A stretch of DNA of 24,215 nucleotides. It comes from Firmicutes bacterium AF25-13AC. Lineage in GTDB: Bacteria > Bacillota > Clostridia > Lachnospirales > Lachnospiraceae. The position numbers and the translations under genes are program-made. Below are positions 22,762 to 24,215 of this stretch, one piece after another. The stretch lies in assembly GCA_003478935.1 (NCBI GenBank), contig QUFP01000048.1, positions 1 through 24,215 on the forward strand. Reading direction: 5' to 3'. Below the pieces are notes generated by a model, which was given only the letters and a program-made list of their open reading frames with translations, ran no database searches and was not told the origin of the DNA. Within the stretch, counting starts at the first letter, position 1, and each line of letters begins with the position of its first letter.

Positions 22762-23631
22762 ATGGAGGTGTTTGCCAACGTGAAGGTAGAACTTGGCAGT
22801 CTTAGTATTGAGGATCGCTTTGATTATTATAAGGCGGTTTTGAAAGATTTGACAATCTTCCACGATATTTTCATGCGTAATGTATTCAAACAGAAAGAAT
22901 GTACAGAATATGTTCTGCAAATTATCATGGGAAAGCGAGATTTAAAGGTTATTGACCAAGTGATTCAAATGGATTTTAAGAATTTGCAAGGACGCTCAGC
23001 CATAATGGATTGCGTAGCATTAGATAATAAAGGGAAAAAATACGATATAGAGATTCAGCAAGCTGGAGAAAATGCAGATCCTAAGCGTGCTAGATATTAT
23101 AGTGGTCTTATGGATATGAATACGATTGATCCGGGAGAAGATTTTACCAGTCTTCCAGAGAGCTATGTAATTTTTATTACGCGAGACGACACTTTGGGAT
23201 ATGATAAACCTATTTATCACATAGACCGCATTATTCGTGAGGTTGAAGAGGATTTCAAGGATGAGTCCCACATTATTTATGTCAATTCAAGTAGACGGGA
23301 TAATACAGAATTAGGGCGGTTGATGAGAGATTTGCATTGCAAAGACTCCAAAGATATTCAAAGTAGTGTGTTGGCACAGCGAGTTTTTGAACTAAAAGAA
23401 ACTCAGAAGGGAGTTGAGACTATGTGTCGTGAGATGGATCAGATTTATGCCGCAGGCGCTGAATTTGGAGAAACCAAGGGCTTAGCAAAGGGAGTGACAG
23501 TAGGCGAATTAAAGAAAGCTAAGGAAATAGCTTTGAAAATGTATATTCAAAAAAGGCCTGTGGAAGAAATTGCATCACTGCTGGAAGTTCCTGTTGATAC
23601 GGTGAGAGAATGGGTTCAATCTAATAGTTAA
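22762..23631 (+). CDS. PD-(D/E)XK nuclease / Rpn-like transposase-family protein
   Basis: A 289-aa protein resembling the PDDEXK_2 (Rpn/YhgA-like) family, whose members are recombination-promoting nucleases, often annotated as transposases. The N-terminal nuclease core has FHDIFMRNVFKQK (about 33-45) and the catalytic strand pair SAIMDCVALDN ... YDIEIQQA, in which the usual E-x-K/Q reads EIQ. The middle (ESYVIFITRDD, PIYHIDRI) matches the family. The C-terminus KRPVEEIASLLEVPVDTVREW is a small helix-turn-helix-like tail. GTG 22780, with GGAGG 11 nt upstream, is an equally good start to ATG 22762, which itself overlaps that GGAGG. The gene sits alone in an accessory patch between two terminator copies. 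Its host function is unclear. Confidence 0.83.
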   Translation: MEVFANVKVELGSLSIEDRFDYYKAVLKDLTIFHDIFMRNVFKQKECTEYVLQIIMGKRDLKVIDQVIQMDFKNLQGRSAIMDCVALDNKGKKYDIEIQQAGENADPKRARYYSGLMDMNTIDPGEDFTSLPESYVIFITRDDTLGYDKPIYHIDRIIREVEEDFKDESHIIYVNSSRRDNTELGRLMRDLHCKDSKDIQSSVLAQRVFELKETQKGVETMCREMDQIYAAGAEFGETKGLAKGVTVGELKKAKEIALKMYIQKRPVEEIASLLEVPVDTVREWVQSNS

Positions 23632-23722
23632 AGCGGCATGGAAATAGAAGCAATAAGGATTAGCAATAGATGGATTTTAAAATGATTATGTTGAAATTAT
23701 AAAATCCGGTGTCAGACATTAT

Positions 23723-23757
23723 AAAGGCGGGTCATACGAAAGCATGGCCTGTTTTTT
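23723..23757 (+). terminator. Second copy of the pckA-type terminator hairpin
   Basis: GGCGGGTCATAC, GAAA loop, GCATGGCCTG and six Ts, nearly identical to 22428-22462. One pair near the loop is lost (A against C) and G-U pairs are more frequent, so it is a somewhat weakened terminator after the nuclease gene. Confidence 0.7.
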
Positions 23758-23785
23758 CTGTCAAAAAGAGTCTTGTCAAAGCTAA

Positions 23786-23944
23786 TATGATTGGGTAATA
23801 TATCAGGTACTGATTGGTGAATCATCAGTAGGAATTGTGATAGAGATGAAATGTACAGAAGAGGGACGAACCGTGGAAAATGACTGTAAAGCCGCATTAA
23901 AGCAGATTGAGGAGAAAAATTATTTGAGAATAAAAAAGTATTGA
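23786..23944 (+). pseudogene. C-terminal remnant of an AAA-ATPase-like / PD-(D/E)XK nuclease protein
   Basis: An open stretch ends at TGA 23942-23944 and encodes SSVGIVIEMKCTEEG, then AALKQIEEKNYLRIKKY. The order I-V-I-E-M-K, followed by (A)ALKQIEEKxY, is the characteristic end of the large clostridial AAA-ATPase-like proteins with a C-terminal PD-(D/E)XK domain (DUF1703/PDDEXK_9 type). The ATPase part and any start are absent, so only about 50 codons of a gene of 500 or more remain. This marks the region as a site of gene loss or exchange. Family assignment is from motif memory on a short stretch. Confidence 0.55.
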
Positions 23945-23969
23945 CAGATTTGAAAAAGAATGTTATAGT
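23941..23969 (+). promoter_or_regulatory. Consensus promoter of the last gene
   Basis: TTGACA (23941-23946), 17 nt, TATAGT (23964-23969), with the same boxes and spacing as the DnaJ-like gene's promoter. The leader is about 130 nt and contains GCTTGCG (24034-24040) and CGCAAGC (24068-24074), a 7-bp stem enclosing 27 nt. Confidence 0.75.
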
Positions 23970-24102
23970 CAAACTGTTCTCATCGTTATCTGATGAGCAG
24001 AATGGATGAATGAATGTTTGGTAAGAAGTTGGCGCTTGCGAATGTACGGGCGTATTGTGACTTTTTACGCAAGCAATTATATTCTGCTTAGGAGGTATCA
24101 CG

Positions 24103-24215
24103 ATGGGATTTTTTAGTTTATCTAAGAAACAGTATAACAAGCAGCAGGCTGTTGGCTATGTCGTTTACATGATGGTAGGAAGTTACTTTCATGCAGAGGA
24201 TTTGCCAAGAAAATT
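24103..24215 (+). CDS. Unrecognised protein, N-terminal fragment
   Basis: The ATG at 24103 has TAGGAGG 7 nt upstream and a consensus promoter about 135 nt upstream, so this is a real gene start. The visible 37 codons read MGFFSLSKKQYNKQQAVGYV, then VYMMVGSYFHAEDLPRK, open to the window edge. No signal peptide, membrane segment or family motif is recognised. Nothing more can be said about its function. Confidence 0.65.
   Translation, partial: MGFFSLSKKQYNKQQAVGYVVYMMVGSYFHAEDLPRK

Overview
The window looks like a chromosomal segment of a low-GC Gram-positive anaerobe, most likely a Lachnospiraceae-type gut Clostridium. This is inferred from the gene families (TnpB with a KTSKYE-type start, LplB/YtcP-like sugar permeases, ATP-type PEP carboxykinase, a carboxyspermidine-type polyamine cluster), strong AGGAGG ribosome sites and plain sigma-A promoters. 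There is no rRNA, tRNA or CRISPR array. No marker gene fixes the species.

Left part (1-990, minus strand): the start of an IS200/IS605-family tnpB runs off the left edge. Its left end, with a TTAC target, AAAG guide and 9-bp hairpin, is fused into the last codons of a TetR-type regulator. From 1111 to 9754 on the plus strand is a sugar-uptake island. It holds two tandem AraC regulators (the second broken by an in-frame TAA), a solute-binding protein, an internal terminator-like hairpin, two ABC permeases and a GH78 alpha-L-rhamnosidase with one frameshift. Together they suggest import and cleavage of rhamnose-containing oligosaccharides. No ATPase is encoded here, so a shared MsmK-type ATPase elsewhere is likely.

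Middle part (9755-18240): a frameshifted helix-turn-helix gene sits behind a promoter that overlaps a perfect 15-bp palindrome. Next comes a transcription unit that begins with a long, highly structured leader RNA (about 285 nt, own promoter, intrinsic terminator). The terminator ends 41 nt before a polyamine operon: speA (two frameshifts), speE-like, carboxyspermidine dehydrogenase, carboxyspermidine decarboxylase, aguA and aguB. The genes cover arginine to agmatine, N-carbamoylputrescine, putrescine and spermidine, with two possible last steps and no speD. The leader is the best candidate for an undescribed regulatory RNA. A compact, partly self-complementary stretch of unknown nature follows aguB.

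Right part (18241-24215): a zinc-finger-less DnaJ-type co-chaperone, an AEC-family permease and pckA are monocistronic units with their own promoters; terminators are clear after dnaJ and pckA but not after the AEC gene. Then comes a small accessory patch: a PD-(D/E)XK (Rpn/PDDEXK_2-like) nuclease gene lying between two copies of the same terminator hairpin, a decayed fragment of another PD-(D/E)XK protein, and the start of an unrecognised gene behind a consensus promoter.

Four single-base frameshifts and one nonsense codon in about 11 kb are a striking feature. Sequencing or assembly error and real gene decay cannot be told apart from the sequence alone.
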